Positions 27,363 to 36,481 of a DNA stretch of 64,000 nt are shown here, piece by piece. The notes under the pieces are model-generated. The model searched no databases. It was not told where the DNA came from and saw nothing but the letters and a program-made list of their open reading frames with translations. The translations under genes were made by a program, and so were the position numbers. The DNA is taken from positions 1-64,000 of the forward strand of contig JAEKNU010000008.1 in the NCBI GenBank assembly GCA_016838895.1. The letters run 5' to 3'. Numbering within the stretch: position 1 is the first letter of the stretch; every line of letters begins with the position of its first letter. Source of the DNA: Chloroflexota bacterium. GTDB lineage: Bacteria > Chloroflexota > Anaerolineae > Anaerolineales > Anaerolineaceae.

Positions 27363-28043
27363 ATGACTGAAAAACAAAATGAACACGCAGATAATGCGCT
27401 CCCTATTGTGGAGAGCGACAACGACATAAACCCATTTCGCCATCCATTCAACCGTTGCGCCGATTTTGATGTTGGCAGACGGTTAAATGCATTGCGTCTG
27501 GAAAGAGGCTTTTCCATTCGAACCTTGGCTGCAAAAAGTGGATTAGCAGTCAACACATTGAGTTTGATTGAAAATGGCAAAACCTCCCCCAGTGTCAGTA
27601 CACTGCATCAATTAGCAATAGCCATGCAGATTCCCATTACCAGTTTTTTTGAACCGCCTATTGAAAAAGAAAAAGTCCTTTTCAGCAAACCTGATCAACG
27701 CCGCAAAATGCAATTCAATGAAACCCTACTCGAAGATCTAGGTACATGCTTACCTAATTGGGCTGTGCAACCCATGTTGGTTACGTTAAAACCAGGTGCG
27801 GGCAGCGGCGATCCTGTAATTGTGCATACAGGATACGAATTTGCATACTGCCTCGAAGGGACGATTCAATATGAGGTCCACAACGAAGGATACATATTAA
27901 CCCCGGGATGCAGTTTGCTTTTTGAGGCACATTTACCCCACCAATGGAAAAATATCTCTGAAGTGCTAGCCAAATTATTGTTAATTGTTTATGCTGCTTC
28001 AGAATTTGAAAAACCAGCCGAAAGGCATTTTGGTTTTGATTAG
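27363..28043 (+). CDS. XRE-family regulator with C-terminal cupin domain
   Basis: This 226-residue protein has an XRE/Cro-type helix-turn-helix at about 37-96 (LNALRLERGFSIRTLAAKSG, then NTLSLIENGKTSPSVSTLHQLA) and a cupin domain at about 135-212 (HTGYEFAYCLEGTIQYEV, LLFEAHLPHQWKN). Such regulators sense a small ligand or metal through the cupin and often control redox or amino-acid genes. The next gene, a thioredoxin/DsbD-like protein, begins 52 bases after its stop on the same strand, so it may regulate that gene. The 39-residue N-terminal extension is polar and not assigned. Confidence 0.88.
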   Translation: MTEKQNEHADNALPIVESDNDINPFRHPFNRCADFDVGRRLNALRLERGFSIRTLAAKSGLAVNTLSLIENGKTSPSVSTLHQLAIAMQIPITSFFEPPIEKEKVLFSKPDQRRKMQFNETLLEDLGTCLPNWAVQPMLVTLKPGAGSGDPVIVHTGYEFAYCLEGTIQYEVHNEGYILTPGCSLLFEAHLPHQWKNISEVLAKLLLIVYAASEFEKPAERHFGFD

Positions 28044-28095
28044 TCAAAACCGAAGTAAATCAATATTCCAAAACATATTTCAGGAAAAGAAAGCT

Positions 28096-29751
28096 ATGAA
28101 ATCTCTTTCAAAACTCTTTCTGTATCTGTGCCTAAGTATCGCCTTGATCATTCCGCTAATTTCCGGTTTTGATCAATCACCCATTTCGCCAGATCAAAAC
28201 CCAATTCAACCCCAAATTAACCTTACCCCCATGGCTCCGGCTTGTCCTCAGAGTGAACAAATTTTCGATGACACCAAAAACCATGTGCTATTCTTTTACT
28301 CAAAAGACTGCTCACATTGCCAGCTGATATTTGAAACCATTTTGACTCCCTTCATAGATGAACACAAGGCTCAGGTTCAACTCTGGACTTTGGCGATTGA
28401 CAATCCATCGAACTATGAAACCTTGATGATGATTGAAAGTTATTATGAAGTACAACCTTCCGAGCGTGCTTTACCAACTCTTCTGATCGGTGACACCCTG
28501 ATCTTGGGCGAAGAAATGGCACAAGAATTGTTGGCAAGCACACTCGATGATTTATTAATTCAAGACAATATTGCACTTCCCTGTATCCCCGGATTAGAAG
28601 CATCTCAACTTGACACAAATGATGTGGATTTTTCTGAGGATATTGGGGTTTGCTCAGAAGAAGATCCATCCGCCTGTGAAACTGGCGAACCCATTTATGC
28701 AGCTTATTTTTATCAGGTAGGCTGTAAATCCTGTAGCCGGGCCGAGGCCGATCTGGTTTATTTACGGAGCAAATACCCTAACCTTATTATTGAAGAATTT
28801 AATATCTATGATGAAGCAGCCATGGGAGATTGGTTAGCCAGGCAGGCTGGCAGAGCCGAGGATTTTCATTCACCTGCCGTCTTCATCGACAATCATGTCT
28901 GGATTGGAGAAGAGGAAATTACCCCACAAACCTTGGATAATGTGTTGGCAACTTATAATGAGAGTGGTGCCGAACGTTACTGGGAATCCTTTGATCCTAA
29001 TGAAGATAATAGTTCGATTCTGGAACGCTTTAAATCGATGGGTTGGTTCACAGTTGTGGCTGCCGGCTTGATTGATGGACTTAATCCCTGTGCTTTTGCT
29101 ACGCTGATCTTTTTTATCTCATACCTCACCATGAGCGGCCGAAAAGGCAAGGATATTATTTTTGTCGGGATTAGTTTCACATTAGGTGTATTTGTTGCAT
29201 ATCTGGCAATCGGTATGGGCTTTTACAAAGTATTGGATGTGTTAGGAACCTGGCTAAAAATCGTTGCTCAATGGGTAATCGGCTTAACCGGTGTCCTTTG
29301 CCTTACGCTGGCATTTTTTGCCCTGAAAGATTACTTTAAAGCCCGAAAAGGGGATATTGGCGATATGAGCCTCAATTTACCCCATGCCTTACGTATGCGC
29401 ATTAATAAAGTGATTCGTCAGGGAAAATCTAATCGATACTATGTAGGGGGCGCCTTTGTTACCGGATTGATTATTTCAGTTTTGGAATTGGCCTGCACAG
29501 GGCAGATTTACTTACCAACGATTATCTTTGTCAGCAGTATACCTGAATTAAAATTGCAGGCGTTTTTCTACTTATTGCTATACAATTTGCTTTTTATCAC
29601 CCCTTTGATTGTCGTATTTGTTATGGCATATTATGGAACAACATCCAAAGATTTGACCAATTTCATGCAGAAAAAAGCTGCTAAAGTAAAACTGGGGATG
29701 GTTTTCCTTTTCCTTGCATTAGGCAGCTGGATGATTTATTCCTTGTTTTAG
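28096..29751 (+). CDS. Membrane thiol-disulfide protein with two thioredoxin-like domains and a DsbD/CcdA core
   Basis: This protein of 551 residues starts with a signal peptide (KLFLYLCLSIALIIPLISG). Two thioredoxin-like domains follow: one with Cys72-Ser-His-Cys75 (YSKDCSHCQLIF) and one with Cys210-Lys-Ser-Cys213 (QVGCKSCSRAEADL). From residue 317 to the end lies a six-helix CcdA/DsbD-type membrane domain with GLNPCAFATLIFF and ELACTGQIYLP, whose two Cys correspond to the DsbD-beta pair. It would pass electrons from cytoplasmic thioredoxin through the membrane to external thiols. The unusual point is that both soluble domains precede the membrane domain. ATG 28096 is preferred over an upstream in-frame codon at 27985 that lies within the regulator gene. 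A terminator follows. Confidence 0.82.
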   Translation: MKSLSKLFLYLCLSIALIIPLISGFDQSPISPDQNPIQPQINLTPMAPACPQSEQIFDDTKNHVLFFYSKDCSHCQLIFETILTPFIDEHKAQVQLWTLAIDNPSNYETLMMIESYYEVQPSERALPTLLIGDTLILGEEMAQELLASTLDDLLIQDNIALPCIPGLEASQLDTNDVDFSEDIGVCSEEDPSACETGEPIYAAYFYQVGCKSCSRAEADLVYLRSKYPNLIIEEFNIYDEAAMGDWLARQAGRAEDFHSPAVFIDNHVWIGEEEITPQTLDNVLATYNESGAERYWESFDPNEDNSSILERFKSMGWFTVVAAGLIDGLNPCAFATLIFFISYLTMSGRKGKDIIFVGISFTLGVFVAYLAIGMGFYKVLDVLGTWLKIVAQWVIGLTGVLCLTLAFFALKDYFKARKGDIGDMSLNLPHALRMRINKVIRQGKSNRYYVGGAFVTGLIISVLELACTGQIYLPTIIFVSSIPELKLQAFFYLLLYNLLFITPLIVVFVMAYYGTTSKDLTNFMQKKAAKVKLGMVFLFLALGSWMIYSLF

Positions 29752-29767
29752 ATGATAGCTAATAAAT

Positions 29768-29808
29768 AAAAAATCCCCATCGAATTTGTGATGGGGATTT
29801 TCATTTTT
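29768..29808. terminator. Bidirectional terminator between the thioredoxin/DsbD and OsmC genes
   Basis: The stem AAAATCCCCATC with GATGGGGATTTT (29771-29801) has an 8-base loop and flanking A- and T-rich tracts (including CATTTTT). It sits between convergent genes and can serve both. Confidence 0.8.
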
Positions 29809-29817
29809 AGGTAACTG

Positions 29818-30255
29818 TTATTTTACAACAAACTTAAGTGGGGAAACATTTGCAAATGTATCTGAAACAGGGCAGCGCTTATCCACTTCATGGATGAAGG
29901 CTTCTTTTTGCTCCTGTGTCATATCAGCATCAACATTTACAACCAGACTCATATCCTGGAAACCTGCACGGTCACCATTGCTTTTGCCCATGAAAACCTC
30001 AGAATTTAAGCCACCCTCAACTGAACATGTCAAACCGCGCAATATAATCTTCTGTTGTTTGGCAACAATTTTGCCAATGGTGCAAATACAACCGGCTAAA
30101 GAAAATAATTGATATTCCAAAGGATTCGGTCCAATATTTTTGCCGCCCATTGATTCAGGTTGATCAATATACATGGTGAAATTTCGTGCTTTTAATTCAA
30201 TTTGAAAGCCCTCTTGCAAGCTCGCTTCAACTTTAATGGTTTTATTGATTGCCAT
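29818..30255 (-). CDS. OsmC/YhfA-family protein
   Basis: This 145-residue protein belongs to the OsmC/Ohr superfamily of thiol peroxidase-like proteins. It shows the core GPNPLEYQLFSLAGCICTIG with Cys56 and Cys58, and a second conserved Cys in KRCPVSDTFANVSPL. Classical OsmC and Ohr have one Cys in each of these two regions, and this pattern fits the YhfA-type subgroup. It would reduce organic peroxides or bind sulfane sulfur in the cytoplasm. It is a single-gene unit convergent with the thiol-disulfide gene. The physiological substrate is inferred from the superfamily. Confidence 0.88.
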   Translation of the reverse strand: MAINKTIKVEASLQEGFQIELKARNFTMYIDQPESMGGKNIGPNPLEYQLFSLAGCICTIGKIVAKQQKIILRGLTCSVEGGLNSEVFMGKSNGDRAGFQDMSLVVNVDADMTQEQKEAFIHEVDKRCPVSDTFANVSPLKFVVK

Positions 30256-30373
30256 TTTGTGCTCCTATGTGCTCATCATTGTATCCAATGAATGATGTAA
30301 GATTTAATCTTTGTGAATTGTATCACAACCTTTCTAAAACACAAGGAAAACAAACAATATTATGATACATTTA

Positions 30374-31366
30374 TTACGTTTTTGTATCATTTAGTTGTAT
30401 CTTTTTGCTTTCAGACAGAAAGGCCTGCTGTATTGCATTTCTTTGTGCCTGTTCAACCTGTTGATGGCTCAAACCGACCTGATTGACAGCAAACTTATAT
30501 TCATCCAGCAAGGTGATTGCACTGATCCCGGGATCATCTGTATTAATCGTTGCTTGAATATTTTCTTCCAAAAACCGCTTCAGTGGATGCAAGGCATAAT
30601 CAGCGACTGTGCTGGTTTGTACATTGGAAGTTAAATTGCTCTCCACCCCGATTTGATGGTCTCGCATGTATTCAATTAATTTTGGATCTTGAAAGGCACT
30701 TACCCCATGTCCTATCCGACTTGCCCCCAATTCATCAATCGCCTGCCAGATACTTTCCGGCCCACTGGCTTCTCCGGCATGCACCGTCACCTGCCAACCG
30801 TTTGACCTGGCACATTTGAAATGCGGTACGTACCACTCACCAGGGAAATTATATTCATCTCCAGCCAGGTCAAGGGCAATAATATCTTCTTTGCAGGTTT
30901 CCAACGCTTCCAATTCTTTCCAGGCTAACTCTGGGCCATACGTACGGCTGATGATCCCAATCAGTCCTACAGGTATATTCAGTGCCTTACTGGCATCTTT
31001 TGTACCTGCCACCACTGCCTTTACAATCACGCCAGCATCTATTTTATTGGCATCTGCCATAAACCAGGGGCTAAAACGCAGCTCTGCATAATCAATGCTT
31101 TCTTTTTTTAAATCCTCCACTGCTTCATAAGCAATGCGATAACAGCTTTCTTCATCCACCATTATCGCTATCATATACTTGAATTTTTCAATAAACGCCA
31201 TAACCCCTGGTTGTTTTTCCATGATTTGCACATAGGGGCGTAGACTGCTTTCTGTCCAGGCCGGCAATTTGATTTTATGTTGCTTTGCAATATCAATGAT
31301 GGTGCTCAAGCGCACACTACCGTCCAAATGACGGTGTAAATCAATTAATGGCAAACCATTCAGCAT
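30374..31366 (-). CDS. add: Adenosine deaminase family protein
   Basis: This 330-residue TIM-barrel amidohydrolase has the metal-binding opening PLIDLHRHLDGS, then HAGEASG, RIGHGVSA and NTDDPGIS, all hallmarks of adenosine/AMP deaminases. It converts adenosine to inosine in purine salvage. I chose ATG 31366 (MLNGLPLIDLHRHLDG), which follows GGTGAGG, over ATG 31393 nine residues earlier. The neighbour on the other strand is a diguanylate cyclase with a divergent promoter region between them. Related adenine or 6-amino-deoxyfutalosine deaminases share these motifs, so the exact substrate is not certain. Confidence 0.88.
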   Translation of the reverse strand: MLNGLPLIDLHRHLDGSVRLSTIIDIAKQHKIKLPAWTESSLRPYVQIMEKQPGVMAFIEKFKYMIAIMVDEESCYRIAYEAVEDLKKESIDYAELRFSPWFMADANKIDAGVIVKAVVAGTKDASKALNIPVGLIGIISRTYGPELAWKELEALETCKEDIIALDLAGDEYNFPGEWYVPHFKCARSNGWQVTVHAGEASGPESIWQAIDELGASRIGHGVSAFQDPKLIEYMRDHQIGVESNLTSNVQTSTVADYALHPLKRFLEENIQATINTDDPGISAITLLDEYKFAVNQVGLSHQQVEQAQRNAIQQAFLSESKKIQLNDTKT

Positions 31367-31414
31367 ATGTACCTCACCTAACATAGATTTCATCCAATTG
31401 TAATTAATAATAAC

Positions 31415-31467
31415 TTGACAATCACAATATTTTTTATATACAATACCAGATATACGGGGTATATAAT
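31415..31467 (+). promoter_or_regulatory. Candidate promoter upstream of the diguanylate cyclase gene
   Basis: TTGACA at 31415-31420 is followed after 16 bases by TATACA (31437-31442), and a second perfect TATAAT lies at 31462-31467. Both are within the AT-rich divergent region. Which -10 is used cannot be decided from sequence. Confidence 0.4.
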
Positions 31468-31538
31468 AAGTATAGTATTAGAAAATTATTTTTCGCAATG
31501 CAATTTTTAGCCGTATTTTACTAATAGGATTTCGGTAC

Positions 31539-34403
31539 ATGAAGCATAGAACGAACGGATTATCAGTATTCCTTCTGATTGTTTTTGTTCTTCTTGGGCT
31601 GTTAACGGCTGCTGCAATCAACATCTGGAATATTCCCGCTGGGTATTCCTTTTTGTTGATCCTGCCGTTATTGCCCCTCCTGTATTTTTCCAAATGGTGG
31701 GCAGGGCTCGCGGGAACAGCAACTTTCATATGTCTTTGTATGTGCGTTTCTTACCCAGTATGTTCAAATTTACATCTGGAAAAAAATTCGCTAATAATAA
31801 TTGCACTTCTCATCTTGATCATTCTCCCGTTTATATCTATCATTATTCTGCAATATGTACGCAATGGCGATAATAACCATAATTTTGATCTTGCTCTGGA
31901 ACTACAAGCTGCATTGTCAAACTATATGCTATCTTTTGAAATATGGAAACTCAAGAATGAAGATATTTTTCACTTTTCTGCTTCCTGCATGGATGTAACA
32001 GGGTATTCAGCCGAAGAGTTTGAACAACAACCCAACCTGTTCGAAAAAATACTCCATCCTGATGACCTTCCCACCTATCACAATAATCTGACCGGACAGA
32101 ATAAATTATCAGGAAAACAAACTCCGATCCACATATTCCACAAAAATGGATCAACACGCAAAATTCAACCCATTAATTTCCCCTTACCAGTCAAAAACGA
32201 AAAAAAAATTACGCTGCATCTTCTTTTTCTGGATATAACAGAACAGGAACAAACTCAACTGACTACAGTACAGATTGCCAGAATTTTTAATCAGATCAAT
32301 CAGAACGTCGTTGAAATGGTTTGGATACAGGATCGAAACCCGGATCGAATTATCTTTGCAAATCAGCCTTTTCGAAATTTTTTTCAATACTCCACCCAAA
32401 GGCAACATCAAAATCCATATGTCTATTTGGAGAATATCCATCCTGAAGATACGGATCAAGTCTTTGAAAAGTTGAATTTTTTAAAAGTGGAACACAAACC
32501 GGTTGAATTTGAATTTCGAGTGATTCAGAAAAAAGGCAAACGTTTTTGGATTTCCGTAAGAATGATCCCCATTCTTGATAGCAATGGAACTCATATCCAT
32601 GATGTAGGTATCGCAACTGATATTTCACTACAAAAGAAAATGGCTACGGATTTAAATTTTTCAAATGAGACCCTGACTCAATTAGCTAATAATATTCAGG
32701 AGTTATTCTGGATTCGAGAACGCCACAGTCGGGATTTTATATTTGTTAATCCACTATTCGAAAAATATTTCTCTGCATCGGCCGCTGAGTTTCACAATAA
32801 TCTATCTTTATATTATGAATTGATTTACGAGGATGACCGAATCTGGGTGCAAAAAGCTGAGGATAATCTTTTCAGAAATGGCAAGAAATTTATTGGTGAA
32901 TATCGATTAATGCTTCCGGATCAAAGTATCCGCTGGGTCCATACCCAGGCATATCCAATTACCAATAACGATGGTGAATTTTATCGGGTTGTTGGTATTA
33001 CCGAAGATATTACATCATGGAAACACAATGAAAACGAAATTAAAGAATTCGCCCATCAGCAAAATGTGGTAGCGAATTTACAGAAATCTGCCATTAAACA
33101 TAATGAAATAAATTCATTTTTAAAGGATGTGTTTCTTGCACTAAACCAGTTATTTAAAATTAGATCATGTATATTGTTCGAGCTGGATCAAAATAACAAG
33201 CATTTTATCGTACGTAATCCAATTGGATTATCTAAGATTAGCCTTCCTGAAACCTTTTCCGTGAACAATTCATTCCTTCCTGGGTATACACTGCTCGTTC
33301 AGGATCTGATTATCTCTGAGGATATACAAAATGAACAACGTTTCCGCATACCTAATTTCCTTGAGGGTCTCCCCATCCAATGTTGCATCAGTGTAAACAT
33401 TCCTACTGCTGAAAATACATTTGGTGTATTATGCTTTTTTTGTGAACAAAAGCAGCGTTTCACAGAAACACAAATTAATTTTATTCATTCTATTACCAGT
33501 CTAATTTCCGAATTTGTTTTACGTTATCAAACAGAAAAGGCATTAATTGCCAGCGAAAAACAATATCGAGAATTAATTGAGTTACAAAATACCGCGATCT
33601 TTATCCTCAATCCTGATGGCCTAATTAAGTATGTCAATCCGGCGGCTGAAGAGTTGTTTGATACGCCGAAAGATTTCCTGATTGGATATACCATTTGGAA
33701 ACTGTTAGATCCTGAATATCTACACATCTACCGAAACCAGCATGAAAAAATTCTTCTGGGTGGAGAAACAACCTTCGAAATCAGCTTCAATAAAATCCCC
33801 GATTTTCCAAAAGAAGTAATGATTACTTCCATTGCCAGGCAAAATGAAAAACAGGAGATATATGAAATCATTAACCTCATGCGTGATATTACCCAACAAA
33901 AAAAAGAGGAAGATGAATTAGTACAACTTACTATGTACGATCCATTAACTGGAATATTTAATCGCAATTATTATGAAAACGAAATATTCCGCTTAGAAAT
34001 TACTGATTACTATCCTATCAGTATTATCATCGGCGATGTTGATCGATTAAAAGACACGAATGATAAATTTGGTCATAGCCTGGGGGATCAGCTATTGATT
34101 CAAGTGAGCACTTTACTAAAAAGTGCTTTCCGCCCCGGCGATGTTATTGCTCGAATCGGTGGTGATGAATTTGCTGTCATCATGACAAACACAAACCATC
34201 AGATGATGAAACAAATGATGGATCGAATCAATATCAAGATCGAACAGGCGAATAAACAACTCGGCTTTCCATTTGAAATTAGTATTTCATTAGGCGGCGC
34301 TACCAGCTTGAAAAAAAACACCTTGCGAAACGCGATCCAAAAAGCTGACATGCGTATGTATGATCAGAAAAAAAAGAAAAAAGCCCGTAACACATCTTCC
34401 TGA
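31539..34403 (+). CDS. Membrane-bound multi-PAS/GAF diguanylate cyclase
   Basis: This 954-residue signalling protein has membrane segments in residues 5-110. Three PAS domains follow (about 125-245, 248-368 and 375-495, with motifs such as GYSAEEF and HPDDLP, and VGIATDIS and VGITEDITS at the domain ends). Next come a GAF domain (about 515-665), a fourth PAS (about 670-790) and a GGDEF domain at the end. GGDEF sits at 874-878 within RIGGDEFAVIM, with the RxxD inhibitory site (RPGD) five residues before it, so it should make cyclic di-GMP under feedback control. No EAL domain is present. It stands alone, divergent from the adenosine deaminase gene. Confidence 0.93.
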   Translation: MKHRTNGLSVFLLIVFVLLGLLTAAAINIWNIPAGYSFLLILPLLPLLYFSKWWAGLAGTATFICLCMCVSYPVCSNLHLEKNSLIIIALLILIILPFISIIILQYVRNGDNNHNFDLALELQAALSNYMLSFEIWKLKNEDIFHFSASCMDVTGYSAEEFEQQPNLFEKILHPDDLPTYHNNLTGQNKLSGKQTPIHIFHKNGSTRKIQPINFPLPVKNEKKITLHLLFLDITEQEQTQLTTVQIARIFNQINQNVVEMVWIQDRNPDRIIFANQPFRNFFQYSTQRQHQNPYVYLENIHPEDTDQVFEKLNFLKVEHKPVEFEFRVIQKKGKRFWISVRMIPILDSNGTHIHDVGIATDISLQKKMATDLNFSNETLTQLANNIQELFWIRERHSRDFIFVNPLFEKYFSASAAEFHNNLSLYYELIYEDDRIWVQKAEDNLFRNGKKFIGEYRLMLPDQSIRWVHTQAYPITNNDGEFYRVVGITEDITSWKHNENEIKEFAHQQNVVANLQKSAIKHNEINSFLKDVFLALNQLFKIRSCILFELDQNNKHFIVRNPIGLSKISLPETFSVNNSFLPGYTLLVQDLIISEDIQNEQRFRIPNFLEGLPIQCCISVNIPTAENTFGVLCFFCEQKQRFTETQINFIHSITSLISEFVLRYQTEKALIASEKQYRELIELQNTAIFILNPDGLIKYVNPAAEELFDTPKDFLIGYTIWKLLDPEYLHIYRNQHEKILLGGETTFEISFNKIPDFPKEVMITSIARQNEKQEIYEIINLMRDITQQKKEEDELVQLTMYDPLTGIFNRNYYENEIFRLEITDYYPISIIIGDVDRLKDTNDKFGHSLGDQLLIQVSTLLKSAFRPGDVIARIGGDEFAVIMTNTNHQMMKQMMDRINIKIEQANKQLGFPFEISISLGGATSLKKNTLRNAIQKADMRMYDQKKKKKARNTSS

Positions 34404-34416
34404 TGCATACGGGCTT
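34373..34416 (-). terminator. Terminator between the convergent cyclase and permease genes
   Basis: AAGCCCGT (34381-34388) pairs with ACGGGCTT (34409-34416). On the minus strand the stem is followed by TTTTTTCTTTTTTTT, so it best terminates the permease transcript. It overlaps the last codons of the cyclase gene. Confidence 0.65.
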
Positions 34417-34435
34417 AATTGATGATGTGCTTTTC

Positions 34436-35728
34436 CTACCAGCCAATCGTTAAGGATACCAATGCATACAGACCACTGGCAACCAGGCAGGTAGCAAACA
34501 TGACAGGCAAACCATGCTTAAGCCATACGCCCGGTGTAATAGGCGTTCGTGTGCGTTCTGAAAGTGAAGTAACCACGACATTCGCCGTCGATCCAATAAT
34601 GGTACCATTGCCACCAAAACCAGCCCCAAATGCCAATGCCCACCATAAATGGCTGACATCCATACCCGCAGTTTCCAATCCATGAATTACTGGAATCAGT
34701 GCAATCGTGATCGGTATATTATCTACAATCGCAGACAATATCGCCACAATCCACAAAAGAATGATCCCCTGCCAAACAGTTGGTAAAATGCTACCCTTTG
34801 CAATGACATCAGCTAATAATTGTAATACACCGGCTTCTTCAAGACCGCCAACCATCACAAACAATGCCCCGAAGAAAATCAGGATATCCCACTCTACATG
34901 GTGTAACACATCCCGAATATCCGGTTGTACCCACAATAGGCCAATACCTGCTGCTGCTAATGCTACAAAAGCCGGCGATACATGCAGTAGATCCTCTAAC
35001 AAGAAGCTAACCACTGCTAGACCGATAACAATAAGAACCTTTTTTGTTGTTTTGCGGTCTTTTAATGCCCCTGAAGGATTCAATTTTGCTAATGCTTCCG
35101 GATCATTGACAAATTCCTTTGTAAACGTGGGTAAAAAAGAACGCCACAGAATTAATAAAGCAACAAACCAAACTACCAAAACAATAGGAAAAGAATGTGC
35201 CAAAAAATCATTAAAAGACAACCCGGCTGCAGAACCGATCAAAATATTGGGCGGATCACCAACCAGCGTTGCCACACCACCGGTGTTTGATAACATAGCT
35301 TCAGCCATCAGAAATGGCATCGCGCTTAAACCTAAAATTTCACAAATCAGAATCGTTACGGGGGCTATCAAAACAACAGTAGTTACGTTATCCAAAAACA
35401 TGGATAAAATAGTGGTTGCTGTACCAAGTAAAACCATCAAACGTACTGGACGCCCCTTTGAGAGCTTCCCTACCAAAATGGCAATATATTGAAAAAATCC
35501 AGTGGGTTGTAATAAGGCGACAAGAATCATCATGCCCATCAGCAATCCTAACGTATTGACATCTATGGTTTCGATCGCCTGTTCTTCTGAATAGAAATTA
35601 AACACCATGCCGAATCCAATCATGGCTGAAGCGCCGAAGATTGCGATAATTGTCCTGTTTACTTTTTCAGAAAAAATTAAACCAAGCGTACCGAAAAATA
35701 TTACCGAAGAAACAACTGCTGCCGTCAT
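34436..35728 (-). CDS. ArsB/NhaD-family ion transporter
   Basis: This 430-residue protein has about 11 membrane helices and belongs to the ArsB/NhaD permease group of the ion-transporter superfamily. The conserved block DNVTTVVLIAPVTILICEI followed by GGVATLVGDPPNILIGSAAGLSF is diagnostic, and repeats in the second half as DNIPITIALIPVIHGL and GNGTIIGSTANVVVTSL. Members export arsenite or exchange Na+ for H+; no arsR or arsC genes are near, so an anion or Na+/H+ function is as likely. A CBS-domain gene lies 30 bases upstream in the same direction and may regulate it. Helices are mutually balanced and the protein is complete. Confidence 0.88.
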   Translation of the reverse strand: MTAAVVSSVIFFGTLGLIFSEKVNRTIIAIFGASAMIGFGMVFNFYSEEQAIETIDVNTLGLLMGMMILVALLQPTGFFQYIAILVGKLSKGRPVRLMVLLGTATTILSMFLDNVTTVVLIAPVTILICEILGLSAMPFLMAEAMLSNTGGVATLVGDPPNILIGSAAGLSFNDFLAHSFPIVLVVWFVALLILWRSFLPTFTKEFVNDPEALAKLNPSGALKDRKTTKKVLIVIGLAVVSFLLEDLLHVSPAFVALAAAGIGLLWVQPDIRDVLHHVEWDILIFFGALFVMVGGLEEAGVLQLLADVIAKGSILPTVWQGIILLWIVAILSAIVDNIPITIALIPVIHGLETAGMDVSHLWWALAFGAGFGGNGTIIGSTANVVVTSLSERTRTPITPGVWLKHGLPVMFATCLVASGLYALVSLTIGW

Positions 35729-35758
35729 TAACCTACCATCCTTCTTATTACCATAATG

Positions 35759-36214
35759 CTATACCAGCTTCCAAGTCTCCATCAATGCTGTACCGATATC
35801 AACGTGAGATACCAAACCAATTAATATACCGTCTTCTGTTATTACTGGGATATCTTTCAATATATGCTTGCTTAACATTGCTGCTGCATGAAGCAAACTG
35901 GAATTTTCTTTCACACAAATTGGTTTTTCCATGATGTCGTGCACAATATGATGCAAATCTTCGTCACTAGGCCTTCGTTTTTCGACCGCCCCAAAATCCG
36001 ACAAGAAATCTATATTGTCAATGAGTTGCACAAAATCAGGCATAACCAGGGAGAGCAATCCTTTAAGATTTACAATACCCAACAGTTTTCCTTCTTTATC
36101 AACAACGGGCAAAGTGCCAATATGATATTTAACCGCAAGTTCAACCGCATGTTGAACTGTGGCATTTGCCGGAATCGAAACGACATTTCTCTTCATACAA
36201 CTGCTGACATTCAT
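35759..36214 (-). CDS. Tandem CBS-domain protein
   Basis: This protein of about 151 residues contains two CBS motifs (VNLKGLLSLV and GLVSHVDIG define the ends of each) that typically bind adenine nucleotides. It lacks a catalytic domain. ATG 36214 (MNVSSCM) lies six bases after AGGAGG and is preferred over two ATGs that overlap that ribosome site. It is the first gene of a two-gene unit with the ArsB/NhaD-type permease, 30 bases apart, so it may act as an energy- or ion-sensing regulator of the transporter. That role is an inference from the pairing. Confidence 0.85.
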   Translation of the reverse strand: MNVSSCMKRNVVSIPANATVQHAVELAVKYHIGTLPVVDKEGKLLGIVNLKGLLSLVMPDFVQLIDNIDFLSDFGAVEKRRPSDEDLHHIVHDIMEKPICVKENSSLLHAAAMLSKHILKDIPVITEDGILIGLVSHVDIGTALMETWKLV

Positions 36215-36481
36215 GCTCATCCTCCTCATCCAATTTGGTATTTTGCTTTATAAGATTATACCCCTCAATTTTTTTGATCATTAACTCGATTTACTCATTA
36301 ACAGGAAAACCATTCCAAAGTTTATTTATTTTCAATAGGCCATATTATAGCTTATTTTATTATCAGACTATGAATACCCAAATGGGTCATATATAATATA
36401 ATAAAATTAATTAAATTCCATATCGAAAAATGATATTGTTCACCTGAAACAAGGTCACTCATCAGAAAAGGATTATTCCAT

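Noticed and set aside
34707-35492. Open frame of 261 codons antisense to the ArsB/NhaD permease
   Set aside because: The opposite strand encodes a clear permease; the antisense frame is rich in Asn, Thr and Lys as expected for a shadow.
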